In this document: positions 7,147-13,272 of the stretch, one piece after another
How positions within the stretch are numbered: the stretch's first letter is position 1
How the letters are laid out: each line of letters begins with the position of its first letter
NCBI GenBank assembly: GCA_005885565.1
Contig: VAXK01000058.1
Span: 1-13,272 of the forward strand
DNA: 13,272 nucleotides
Direction: 5' to 3'
Source: Actinomycetota bacterium
GTDB taxonomy: Bacteria > Actinomycetota > Thermoleophilia > Gaiellales > Gaiellaceae
The notes under the pieces: generated by a model
Database searches by the model: none
Seen by the model: the letters and a program-made list of their open reading frames with translations, nothing else
What the model was told of the DNA's origin: nothing
Position numbers and translations under genes: made by a program

Positions 7147-8441
7147 TCGCCCTGGGGGCGGGCGAGGAGCGGCTCCTCGGCGCCGACCGCCTCGCTCGTC
7201 CAGCGCAGCAGCGGCCGGACGGGGCCGCGAATCTTGCCGGGGAACTCACCGCGGGCGGTCGGCCCGCCCTCGCGCTCGACGACCTGGAACGTCAGCGCAG
7301 ACTCGACCTCCGCGTGCCGCCACGGCTTCCGGCCTAGGAGTCCCGACTTCACCGAGACGGTCACGTGCAGCGTCCCCTCGTTCAGCAGGTGCTCCGGGAT
7401 CCACGCCGTCGCGACGTAGCGGCCCGGATCCCGTGCCTCGCTCCAGACGGGATTCGTGTCGAGCGCGCTGAAGAGCAGCGTCCCGCCCTCGTCGACGACG
7501 TCGATCCACGGGAAGACCGCCTCGCGCCGCAGGAGGTCGAACGCGATCTCGATTCCGACCGGCTCCGAGACGTCGACGACCTCCGACGTCGTCCCGGCAC
7601 CGTCCACGACCCGCGCCGAGCGCAGCCGTGCCCAGTCGTCGCCCGGCGCGTCCGTCGGGTCGGGCCAGACCCGCCGCGCCGAATCCCCGAGGTCGCCGTG
7701 CAGGTACCGGCCGATGACGTGGTCGGTCGGCCCGTCCTCGATCAGCCGCCCACGGTCGAGCAGGAGCAGGCGCGGACAGAGCCTCGCGATCGTGGGCATC
7801 GAGTGCGAGACGAAGAGGACCGTCCGACCGGACTGGCCGTAGCTCTCCATCTTGCCGAGACAGCGCTTCTGGAACTCGACGTCCCCGACCGCGAGCACCT
7901 CGTCGACGATCAGGATCTCCGGCTCGAGGTGCGCGGCGACCGAGAAGGCGAGCCGGACGAACATCCCGCTCGAGTAGCGCTTGACGGGCGTGTCGAGGAA
8001 CTGCTCGATGCCGGCGAAGTCGACGATCTCGTCGAACTTGCGCGTGATCTCGGTCCGCCGCATGCCGAGGATCGCGCCGTTCAGGAAGACGTTCTCGCGT
8101 CCGGTCAGCTCCGGATGGAAGCCGGTGCCGACCTCGAGGAGGCTGCCCACGCGACCCGTGACGTCCGCATGGCCCCGGGTCGGCTCGGTGATCCGGGAGA
8201 GGATTCGGAGCAGCGTCGTCTTGCCGGCGCCGTTCCGGCCGATGATCCCGAGCACCTCGCCCTCGCGCACCTGGAAAGAGACGTCGTCGAGCGCCCAGAT
8301 GCGCTCGCGGGGCGTCCGTCCGGTGCGCAGCGTTCGCAGGCCGTGCACGAGGTGGTCGCGCAGCGTGTCGATCGCGGAGTGCATCTGCCCGATCCGGTAC
8401 TGCTTCGAGAGGCCGACGACGTCGATGGCGAGGCTCGTCAT
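7143..8441 (-). CDS. wzt: ABC transporter ATPase for polysaccharide export, with C-terminal cargo-type domain (Wzt-like)
   Basis: This 432-residue protein is an ABC-2 polysaccharide-exporter ATPase. The nucleotide-binding domain (about 1-250) has Walker A GRNGAGKT (68-75), the GRVGSLLEVGTGFHPELTGR block typical of Wzt/TagH-type ATPases (97-115), the signature YSSGM (156-160), Walker B ILIVDE (176-181) and switch His213. A second domain at about 270-390 (SEVVDVSEPVGIEIAFDLLR, then FPWIDVVDEGGTLLFS) resembles the Wzt C-terminal beta-sandwich. In E. coli O8/O9a that domain binds the capped non-reducing end of the glycan. The protein sits at the inner face of the membrane with the permease encoded just upstream and powers export. 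ATG 8441 is seven bases after the permease stop. A tail beyond residue 395 has no recognised motif. Confidence 0.95.
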   Translation of the reverse strand: MTSLAIDVVGLSKQYRIGQMHSAIDTLRDHLVHGLRTLRTGRTPRERIWALDDVSFQVREGEVLGIIGRNGAGKTTLLRILSRITEPTRGHADVTGRVGSLLEVGTGFHPELTGRENVFLNGAILGMRRTEITRKFDEIVDFAGIEQFLDTPVKRYSSGMFVRLAFSVAAHLEPEILIVDEVLAVGDVEFQKRCLGKMESYGQSGRTVLFVSHSMPTIARLCPRLLLLDRGRLIEDGPTDHVIGRYLHGDLGDSARRVWPDPTDAPGDDWARLRSARVVDGAGTTSEVVDVSEPVGIEIAFDLLRREAVFPWIDVVDEGGTLLFSALDTNPVWSEARDPGRYVATAWIPEHLLNEGTLHVTVSVKSGLLGRKPWRHAEVESALTFQVVEREGGPTARGEFPGKIRGPVRPLLRWTSEAVGAEEPLLARPQGD

Positions 8442-8444
8442 CGT

Positions 8445-8450
8445 CCCCTC
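8445..8450 (-). promoter_or_regulatory. Ribosome binding site of the ABC ATPase gene
   Basis: On the minus strand GAGGGG lies three bases before the ATG at 8441 and shares its first two bases with the TGA stop of the permease gene (8449-8451). This is one of only two junctions in the operon without a 4-base overlap. The strong site suggests independent re-initiation to set ATPase dosage. Confidence 0.65.
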
Positions 8451-9306
8451 AGATCAGGTCGGCGAAGTAGCGCTCGACACGACGGAAGTACCAGATCCCG
8501 CTCAGCATCACCCCGAGCGCGATGCCGAAGCTGACGGCGTAGACGTGGTAGTGCGGAAGGCCGCGCCCCAGCACGGCCCAGCGGAAGCCGTCGATCACCC
8601 CGGCCATCGGGTTCAGCGCGATCAGCTCCTGCGTCCGCGGCTTCAGCGCGGTGACGCCGTAGACGATCGGCGTCACGAAGAACCAGATCTGCGTCAGGTA
8701 CGGAACGATGAACGGCACGTCCCGGTAGCGGACGTTCAGCGCCGAGAGCCAGAGGCCGACGCCGAACGCGGTCAGGAGCGCCATGCCGAGGAACGCCGGG
8801 ATCACGACCAGGTGCCAGTGCGGCGCCCGCCCGTAGTACAGGAACATGCCGACGAGCACCGTGAACGCGAGCAGGAAGTCGATCACCGGCGCGACGACGG
8901 CCGCGAGCGGGATGATCAGCCGCGGGAAGAAGACCTTCGTGATCAGGTTCTGGTTCCCGACGATGCTCGCGCTGCTCGCCGAGAGACAGGAGGTGAAGTA
9001 GGTCCACGGGAGCATTGCGGTGAAGACGAAGAGGGGGTACGGCACGTGGTACTCCGACTTCACGTGCAGCGCTTGGTTGAACAGCAGCGTGAAGACGACC
9101 ATCTGGCTAAACGGCACGAGGATCGCCCAGGCAGCCCCGAGCGCGGTCTGCTTGTACTTGACCTTCACGTCGCGCCAGACGAGGAAGAACATGAGCTCGT
9201 GGTAGGCCCAGAGCTCGCGCAGGTCGTGGAGCGTGAGCGGCAGCCGGCGCCCCGTGCGCTGGATCCGGATCGTGCGGTGGGGAGCCGGGGCCTCGATCGC
9301 GGTCAT
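8449..9306 (-). CDS. wzm: ABC-2 type polysaccharide export permease (Wzm-like)
   Basis: This 285-residue integral membrane protein has the Wzm/TagG pattern. An amphipathic N-terminal region is followed by LVWRDVKVKYKQTALGAAWA (42-61), the coupling segment before TM1. Hydrophobic segments lie near 60-79, 92-113, 130-156, 165-190, 197-219 and 254-273. The NLITKVFFPRLIIPLA loop (120-135), NVRYRDVPF (191-199), LNPMAGVIDGFRWAVLG (231-247) and the C-terminal YFRRVERYFADLI (273-285) are family hallmarks. It pairs with the adjacent ATPase to move lipid-linked glycan across the cytoplasmic membrane. The ATG at 9306 overlaps the carbamoyltransferase stop (ATGA), and GAAGG lies about nine bases upstream. 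The small size and the C-terminal motif favour polysaccharide export over drug export. Confidence 0.95.
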   Translation of the reverse strand: MTAIEAPAPHRTIRIQRTGRRLPLTLHDLRELWAYHELMFFLVWRDVKVKYKQTALGAAWAILVPFSQMVVFTLLFNQALHVKSEYHVPYPLFVFTAMLPWTYFTSCLSASSASIVGNQNLITKVFFPRLIIPLAAVVAPVIDFLLAFTVLVGMFLYYGRAPHWHLVVIPAFLGMALLTAFGVGLWLSALNVRYRDVPFIVPYLTQIWFFVTPIVYGVTALKPRTQELIALNPMAGVIDGFRWAVLGRGLPHYHVYAVSFGIALGVMLSGIWYFRRVERYFADLI

Positions 9307-11039
9307 CGGTCAGGCCTTCGGACGACGTGGTTGCCGAGCACGAGCACGTCCATCGTCGTCTTCTGGAAGGTCTCCACGGCGTGCTCGGGCGTCATCACGA
9401 TCGGCTCGTTCTCATTGAACGACGTGTTCAGGACGACGGGCACGCCCGTCAGCTTGCCGAACTCGCCGATCAGGCGGTGGTAGCGCGGGTTGACGCGCTC
9501 CTCGACGGTCTGGAGCCGACCGGTGTCGTCGACGTGGTTCACGGCCGGGATCTCGGCCCGCTTCTCGGGGCGCGTCTTGTACACGAGCACCATGAACGGC
9601 GAGCCGTAGTCCTGCTCGAACCACTCTCCCGTGGCCTCGGCCAGGATCGAGGGCGCGAAGGGCCGGAAGGGCTCGCGGTGCTTGATCCGCGCGTTGAGGA
9701 CGTCCTTCATGTCGGGCCGCCGCGGGTCGACGACGATCGAGCGGTTGCCGAGCGCACGGGGGCCGAACTCCATCCGGCCTTGGAACCAGCCGACCACGTC
9801 GCCGGCTGCGATTCGCTCGGCGACTGTCGGGAAGAGCGCGTCGTCCTCGAGGCGCTCCGACCCGAGCCCGGCCGAGGCGAGCGCGGCCGCGCATTCGTCG
9901 TCCGAGTACCCCGGTCCCGTGTACGCGTGCTCCATCACGAAGCTCCTCGGGCGGCCGAGCTCGAGGTTCCACACCCAGTACGCCGAGCCGACGGCGGTGC
10001 CCGAGTCGCCCGCCGCGGGTTGGACGTAGACGCCGTCGAACGGCGTCTCGGGCCGGATGCGTCCGTTCGCGACCGCGTTCAGCGCGACGCCCCCGGCGAG
10101 GCAGATGTCCGGGACGTGCGTCCGCTCCCATAGCTCGGAGACGAGGTGGAGGTAGGCCTCCTCGAGCATCGCCTGGAGCGCGGCGGCGACGTCCTCCTGC
10201 CGTTCCGTCAGCTCGCCGCGCGGCTCGCGGGCGGGGCCGAACGCCTCCACCAGCCGGTCCGAGTAGATGCGCCCGATCGACGGCGTCTGCTCGTCCCACG
10301 TCATGTCCACGCCTTCCTTGTCGTGCGTGAAGTAGTCGAGCCCGAGCTCGAACGCCGAGCCGTTCAAGCGGACGAGGTCGCGCATCCGGTCGAGGTGCCG
10401 CTCGGGGTCGCCGTAGGGGGCGAGGCCCATCACCTTCCCCTCGTCGCCGTACTTCGGGAAGCCGAGCCACTGCGTGAGGGCGGTGTAGAAGATGCCGAGC
10501 GAGTGGGGGAAGAGGACGCGGTCGAGGACCTCGAACCGGTTCCCGCGCCCGACGGCGAGCATCGTCGAGGCGAAGTCGCCGAAGCCGTCGACCGAGAGCA
10601 CCGCAGCCTCCTCGAATGGCGAGACGAAGAACGCGCTCGCCACGTGGGCCTGGTGGTGCTCGACGTTGTGCACCGCTGCACGGACCTCGTCCGGCCCGAC
10701 GCCGACCGCCGAGGCGAGCGCCGCGCGCACGTCGCGGACCTTCGCCGCGTTCTCGAGGCGGGCCTTCAGGTAGCGGGCGCTCGCACCGTGGCGGATCGTG
10801 CGCAGGAGCTTCCGGCCGAGGTTCGCCTTCGGGTCGCGCGAGACGGCGACGTGGTCGAGGTCGCCGACGGTCAGCCCGGCGTCGGCGAGGCACCACGCCG
10901 CCGCCAGCTCAGGGAAGCCGGCGCAATGCTTGACGCGGTTGAAGCGCTCCTCCTCGGCCGCCGCCACGAGCCCGCCGTCGATGAGGAGTGCTGCCGCCGC
11001 GTCGCCGTGATAGGCGTTCAAACCGAGAATCGCGGTCAC
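9303..11039 (-). CDS. O-carbamoyltransferase of the NodU/CmcH/TobZ family
   Basis: This 578-residue protein is full length for the family (about 550-600). The N-terminal Kae1-like part begins ILGLNAYHGDAAAALLIDG (4-22). It continues with AEEERFNRVKH (28-38), HNVEHHQAHVASAFF (124-138) with the metal-binding HHxxH, and SVDGFGD (149-155). Later come FPKYGDEGKVMGLAPYGD (194-211) and CLAGGVALNAVANGRI (313-328). The C-terminal domain has WFQGRMEFGPRALGNRS (418-434), HREPFRPFAPSI (454-465) and VVLNTSFNENEPIV (535-548). By analogy with TobZ it makes carbamoyl-adenylate from carbamoyl phosphate and ATP and passes the carbamoyl group to a hydroxyl, here probably of a sugar. The start is GTG 11039, 15 bases after the sulfotransferase stop, with no evident Shine-Dalgarno. 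Key motifs appear intact. Confidence 0.95.
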   Translation of the reverse strand: MTAILGLNAYHGDAAAALLIDGGLVAAAEEERFNRVKHCAGFPELAAAWCLADAGLTVGDLDHVAVSRDPKANLGRKLLRTIRHGASARYLKARLENAAKVRDVRAALASAVGVGPDEVRAAVHNVEHHQAHVASAFFVSPFEEAAVLSVDGFGDFASTMLAVGRGNRFEVLDRVLFPHSLGIFYTALTQWLGFPKYGDEGKVMGLAPYGDPERHLDRMRDLVRLNGSAFELGLDYFTHDKEGVDMTWDEQTPSIGRIYSDRLVEAFGPAREPRGELTERQEDVAAALQAMLEEAYLHLVSELWERTHVPDICLAGGVALNAVANGRIRPETPFDGVYVQPAAGDSGTAVGSAYWVWNLELGRPRSFVMEHAYTGPGYSDDECAAALASAGLGSERLEDDALFPTVAERIAAGDVVGWFQGRMEFGPRALGNRSIVVDPRRPDMKDVLNARIKHREPFRPFAPSILAEATGEWFEQDYGSPFMVLVYKTRPEKRAEIPAVNHVDDTGRLQTVEERVNPRYHRLIGEFGKLTGVPVVLNTSFNENEPIVMTPEHAVETFQKTTMDVLVLGNHVVRRPDR

Positions 11040-11054
11040 GCGGGCCGTATTGTG

Positions 11055-12215
11055 TCAGTCGCGTGTGGACGAACTGTTAGGACGCCCGGCTCCGGCGAGC
11101 CGGCGGACGCGCTCGGTCGCCTCGATCACGGCGGCCCGGATGCGCCCCACTCGGGGAACCTCGTAGCCCAGCGCGCGCCCGCCGCGCGACGTCCGCGCAT
11201 GGACGAGCGCGAGCGTCCGGCGGTCGAGGTCGCGGCTCCCGTCGTCGAGCGACCGGTCGTGGATCTCCCCGACGACGCGCCGGTCGAGCCACGCGGAGTT
11301 CGCGCGCATCGGGACGCCCGCGAGCGTCGGGCGGAGCAGCGAGTCCGACCAGTCGACGCCGACGAAGTCCGCCACGCGCCGCAGCTCCCTCTCGGCCGCG
11401 GCGACGACGTCCTCGTACCGGACGACGAGGTAGACGTCGCGTCCGTACGTTCGCGGGGCCTCCTCGGCCTGCACCAGCGCCCTCGCCACGCCGTCGACCG
11501 TCTCGTCGACGTCGGTCCTCCAGCCGTGCCGGGCGAAGCGACGGATCGCGGCGACGGTCGCCCGCGGGTCGCGGACGACCTGGACGAAGCGCGCGGCCGG
11601 GAACCAGCCGCGGATCCGGTCGACCTGGAAGACGTGGAGCGGCGTCTTCTCGACCCAGGCACGCGCTCCCGCGGCGTTCTCCCCGAAGGTCGCGACGAGC
11701 GCCGTGAGCAGGTCCCTCTCGGGATGCGCGGCGGCGAGGGCCAGCAGCCGAGCGGTAAAGGCGAGGTACGGATCCTCGTCGCCGCCCGGACTTCCCAGGA
11801 GCCAGAAGGGCTCCTGACCGCTCGGGTTCACGAGGTAGCGAATCCAGCGCCCGTGGAGCTGCGCGAGCGTCGGCTCGGGGTCGGTGAACCACCGCGTCTC
11901 GCCCGGGACGACGACAAGCTGCGGGTGCCCGTCGAGCAGGCCGAGGAGGAGCGTCGTCCCGGTCTTGGGATACCCGACGACGAAGACCGGCCTCGCGAGC
12001 AGCTCCTCGTCGAGCGCCGGCGCGGCCGCCGGGTCGGTCGCCGCGAGGTCGCGCAGGCGCGCGGCGGCCTCGCCGAGCGCCGCGTCGAGCTGCGACCAGG
12101 TCGGCTCCTCGCGCCGGGGAAACCCCTTCGCCCGACGACGGAGCAGGGTGTCGATGCGCCCGTAGAGCTCGGTCAGCCCTTCGCGGGAGGCCGTCCCGCT
12201 GCCGGGTCGGTTCAT
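11055..12215 (-). CDS. Sulfotransferase family protein (PAPS-dependent type)
   Basis: This 386-residue protein has the P-loop-like 5'-phosphosulfate loop PVFVVGYPKTGTTLLLGLLD (76-95). It also has VEKTPLHVFQVDRI (188-201) and the 3'-phosphate-binding segment RFVQVVRDPRATVAAIRRFA (209-228), followed by VVRYEDVV (264-271). This is the layout of the Sulfotransfer_3 type, which moves sulfate from PAPS to a hydroxyl or amine of a carbohydrate or small molecule in the cytoplasm. The N-terminal 75 residues are a helical lead-in that includes EEPTWSQLDAALGEAAARLR. ATG 12215 is the first gene of the minus-strand operon. A TATCAT hexamer ends eight bases before it, suggesting a leaderless mRNA. Its position beside the carbamoyltransferase and the exporter points to glycan decoration. 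No sulfate-activation genes are in the window, so PAPS would have to come from elsewhere. Other nucleotide-linked chemistry cannot be excluded. Confidence 0.88.
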   Translation of the reverse strand: MNRPGSGTASREGLTELYGRIDTLLRRRAKGFPRREEPTWSQLDAALGEAAARLRDLAATDPAAAPALDEELLARPVFVVGYPKTGTTLLLGLLDGHPQLVVVPGETRWFTDPEPTLAQLHGRWIRYLVNPSGQEPFWLLGSPGGDEDPYLAFTARLLALAAAHPERDLLTALVATFGENAAGARAWVEKTPLHVFQVDRIRGWFPAARFVQVVRDPRATVAAIRRFARHGWRTDVDETVDGVARALVQAEEAPRTYGRDVYLVVRYEDVVAAAERELRRVADFVGVDWSDSLLRPTLAGVPMRANSAWLDRRVVGEIHDRSLDDGSRDLDRRTLALVHARTSRGGRALGYEVPRVGRIRAAVIEATERVRRLAGAGRPNSSSTRD

Positions 12216-12222
12216 CGCGGCG

Positions 12223-12228
12223 ATGATA
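12223..12228 (-). promoter_or_regulatory. Predicted -10 element driving the minus-strand glycan operon
   Basis: Read on the minus strand the hexamer is TATCAT, matching the actinobacterial TAnnnT -10 pattern. Seven bases separate it from ATG 12215, so transcription would start at or next to the first base of the start codon, as in leaderless genes. No Shine-Dalgarno is visible, in agreement. No convincing -35 is seen; its place would fall on the opposing -10 element. Confidence 0.5.
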
Positions 12229-12243
12229 GGCCGCGACGGCGCG

Positions 12244-12249
12244 TATGGT
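12244..12249 (+). promoter_or_regulatory. Predicted -10 element driving the right-hand + strand pair
   Basis: TATGGT fits TAnnnT and occupies -12 to -7 relative to GTG 12256, the exact geometry of a leaderless transcript. No Shine-Dalgarno precedes the GTG. The -35 position for this promoter (about 12221-12226) overlaps the opposing -10 element, so the two promoters probably cannot be occupied at once. Confidence 0.5.
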
Positions 12250-12255
12250 TCAGCC

Positions 12256-13098
12256 GTGACCGCTCCGGTCGTCGTCGGCCTCGTCTTGGTGCGCGACGAG
12301 AACGTCTTCGTCGAGCGGACGGTTCGGAACGTGGCCGGTTTCTGCGATCGCCTCTTTCTCGCCGACCATTCCTCGCGCGACGGAACCGCCGAGATCCTCG
12401 CGAGGCTCGCCGACGAGCTCCCGCACGCGAGCTTCCACTCGGTTCCGCATCCCGGAACCCCTCATCGGCTCGTCGAGGGCTACGCCGGCGAGCGCGCCTG
12501 GGTGTTCGGGGTGGACGGCGACGAGATCTACGACCCACTCGGTCTGGCCGGCTTCCGCGAGCGCCTCGTCGGCGGAGAGTTCGACGACTGGTTCAGCCTG
12601 CGAAGCGCGCAGCTCCATTGCCGCAGGCTCGACGTCTCCTCCGGTCGCGCTCGAGGGTGGCTCGCGCCGCCGGCGCGGACGACGACGAAGCTCTACAACT
12701 TCGGCGCTCTCGAGGCGTGGGACGGGCCGGTGCCGGATCGGCTCCACGGCGGCCGAGTCGTCTTTCGCGACGATCCGCCGCGCGACGGGCGACTCGTCGT
12801 CGACGAGGGATCGTGGGAGACGTCGCCGTTCCGATGCCTCCACACCTGCTTCTTGCGCCGCAGCACACGACAGCCTCGGCGCGAGGTCGCGCGCCACGAC
12901 TACGGGGAACGGGGCGAGGGCGGTCGGCGCGTCCAGGTCGTCAAGCGAGCGCGACGACTGGTACGGCGTCCGGAGAGATCGCGGCGGAAGCTGACGCGGT
13001 ACACGCGAGGCGAGGAGGTCGAGGTCGACGTCGCCGCCTTCTTCGCAGATGCCGACGCGGATCGATTGGCGCCGTCGCTCGTGAACGTCTGGACGTGA
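12256..13098 (+). CDS. GT2-like glycosyltransferase family protein
   Basis: This 280-residue protein starts at GTG 12256, chosen because a TATGGT -10 hexamer sits ideally for a leaderless start. An in-frame ATG at 12223 lies within the opposing promoter and adds only 11 non-conserved residues. The N-terminal region VVVGLVLVRDENVFVERTV (5-23), with LFLADHSSRDGTAEIL (33-48), is the GT2-like pattern found in proteins annotated as glycosyl transferase family 2; DHSSRDGT replaces DDGSxDGT. VFGVDGDEIYDP (83-94) supplies the DxD-like metal site. Later landmarks are TTTKLYNFGALEAW (142-155) and FRCLHTCFLRR (192-202). From about 205 to 258 the protein is very rich in Arg and Lys. It is probably cytoplasmic and forms a two-gene unit with the following gene through a GTGA overlap. 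The substrate is unknown. Confidence 0.8.
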   Translation: MTAPVVVGLVLVRDENVFVERTVRNVAGFCDRLFLADHSSRDGTAEILARLADELPHASFHSVPHPGTPHRLVEGYAGERAWVFGVDGDEIYDPLGLAGFRERLVGGEFDDWFSLRSAQLHCRRLDVSSGRARGWLAPPARTTTKLYNFGALEAWDGPVPDRLHGGRVVFRDDPPRDGRLVVDEGSWETSPFRCLHTCFLRRSTRQPRREVARHDYGERGEGGRRVQVVKRARRLVRRPERSRRKLTRYTRGEEVEVDVAAFFADADADRLAPSLVNVWT

Positions 13099-13272
13099 CG
13101 CCGGCCGAGGCGGCGTCCGGCGGCAGACGGTGCACCTTCTTCACGGTGGCGGACTCCCGCTACTGGCCCGGCGCGGTCGCGCTCGTGAACTCGCTCCGGC
13201 TCGTCGGCCACGACGAGACCGTGGTCGTCCTCGACGCCGGCTTCACGCCGAAGCAGCGCGCGATCCTCGAGC
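13095..13272 (+). CDS. Probable nucleotide-diphospho-sugar transferase, N-terminal part, 3' truncated by window edge
   Basis: The frame opens with GTG 13095, which overlaps the previous stop as GTGA, and remains open to the end of the window (59 codons). After a short Ala/Gly-rich lead the sequence reads CTFFTVADSRYWPGAVALVN (13-32), then SLRLVGHDETVVVLDAGFTP (33-52). The alternating strand-helix-strand opening with ADSRYWPGAVALVNSL is what GT8-like and related nucleotide-sugar transferases show at their N-terminus. An in-frame GTG at 13146 exists, but it would cut the first strand. The domain call rests on a short stretch and no catalytic residues are visible, so it is tentative. That a real gene begins here is well supported by the overlap and composition. 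Confidence 0.65.
   Translation, partial: MTPAEAASGGRRCTFFTVADSRYWPGAVALVNSLRLVGHDETVVVLDAGFTPKQRAILE

Noticed and set aside
7365..9483. Long + strand open frames antisense to the ABC exporter and carbamoyltransferase genes
   Set aside because: Their composition (Arg, Asp, Glu, Val rich with no motifs) is that expected opposite a real GC-rich gene, and the minus-strand frames have clear family motifs.
12223..12255. ATG at 12223 as start of the right-hand GT2-like gene
   Set aside because: It overlaps the opposing -10 hexamer, lacks a Shine-Dalgarno, and adds 11 residues with no family similarity; GTG 12256 has an ideal leaderless -10.

Overview
The window is very GC-rich, densely coded DNA. 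Third codon positions are almost all G or C, GTG and TTG starts are frequent, neighbouring genes overlap by 4 bases (ATGA, GTGA or TTGA), and two promoters look leaderless. This fits a high-GC actinobacterium, perhaps a deep-branching soil lineage such as Thermoleophilia. The lineage is inferred from composition and gene style only. No rRNA, tRNA, CRISPR array, transposase or attachment site was seen, and no gene-free stretch exceeds about 40 bases.

The locus looks like a surface-glycan or glycoconjugate assembly cluster with three transcription blocks. (1) At the left edge on the + strand are the C-terminal part of an asparagine-synthase-type amidotransferase and a GT4 glycosyltransferase (1-1700). 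(2) A ten-gene minus-strand operon runs from 12215 down to 1635. In transcription order it encodes a PAPS-type sulfotransferase, a NodU/TobZ-type carbamoyltransferase, an ABC-2 permease (Wzm-like), an ABC ATPase with a C-terminal cargo-type domain (Wzt-like), three GT4-type glycosyltransferases, a GT2-like protein, a DUF5672 protein and a second GT2. (3) At the right edge on the + strand are a divergently transcribed GT2-like gene and the start of a probable nucleotide-sugar transferase (12256-13272).

The inferred job is as follows. The glycosyltransferases (at least seven counting both flanks) build a glycan on a carrier in the cytoplasm. The carbamoyltransferase and sulfotransferase decorate it, and Wzm/Wzt exports it. 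The C-terminal domain on the ATPase suggests the exporter may read a feature of the glycan, possibly one of these decorations. No initiating phosphosugar transferase, flippase, polymerase or sugar-nucleotide pathway gene lies inside the window, so the pathway must continue outside it or draw on general pools.

The most notable points are the compact sulfotransferase-carbamoyltransferase-permease-ATPase module at the head of the operon, the 40-bp divergent intergenic region with two interleaved leaderless-type promoters, a tandem pair of GT4 paralogs sharing an Asp-for-Glu change in the donor motif, and a poorly characterised DUF5672 protein in the middle of the glycosyltransferase run.
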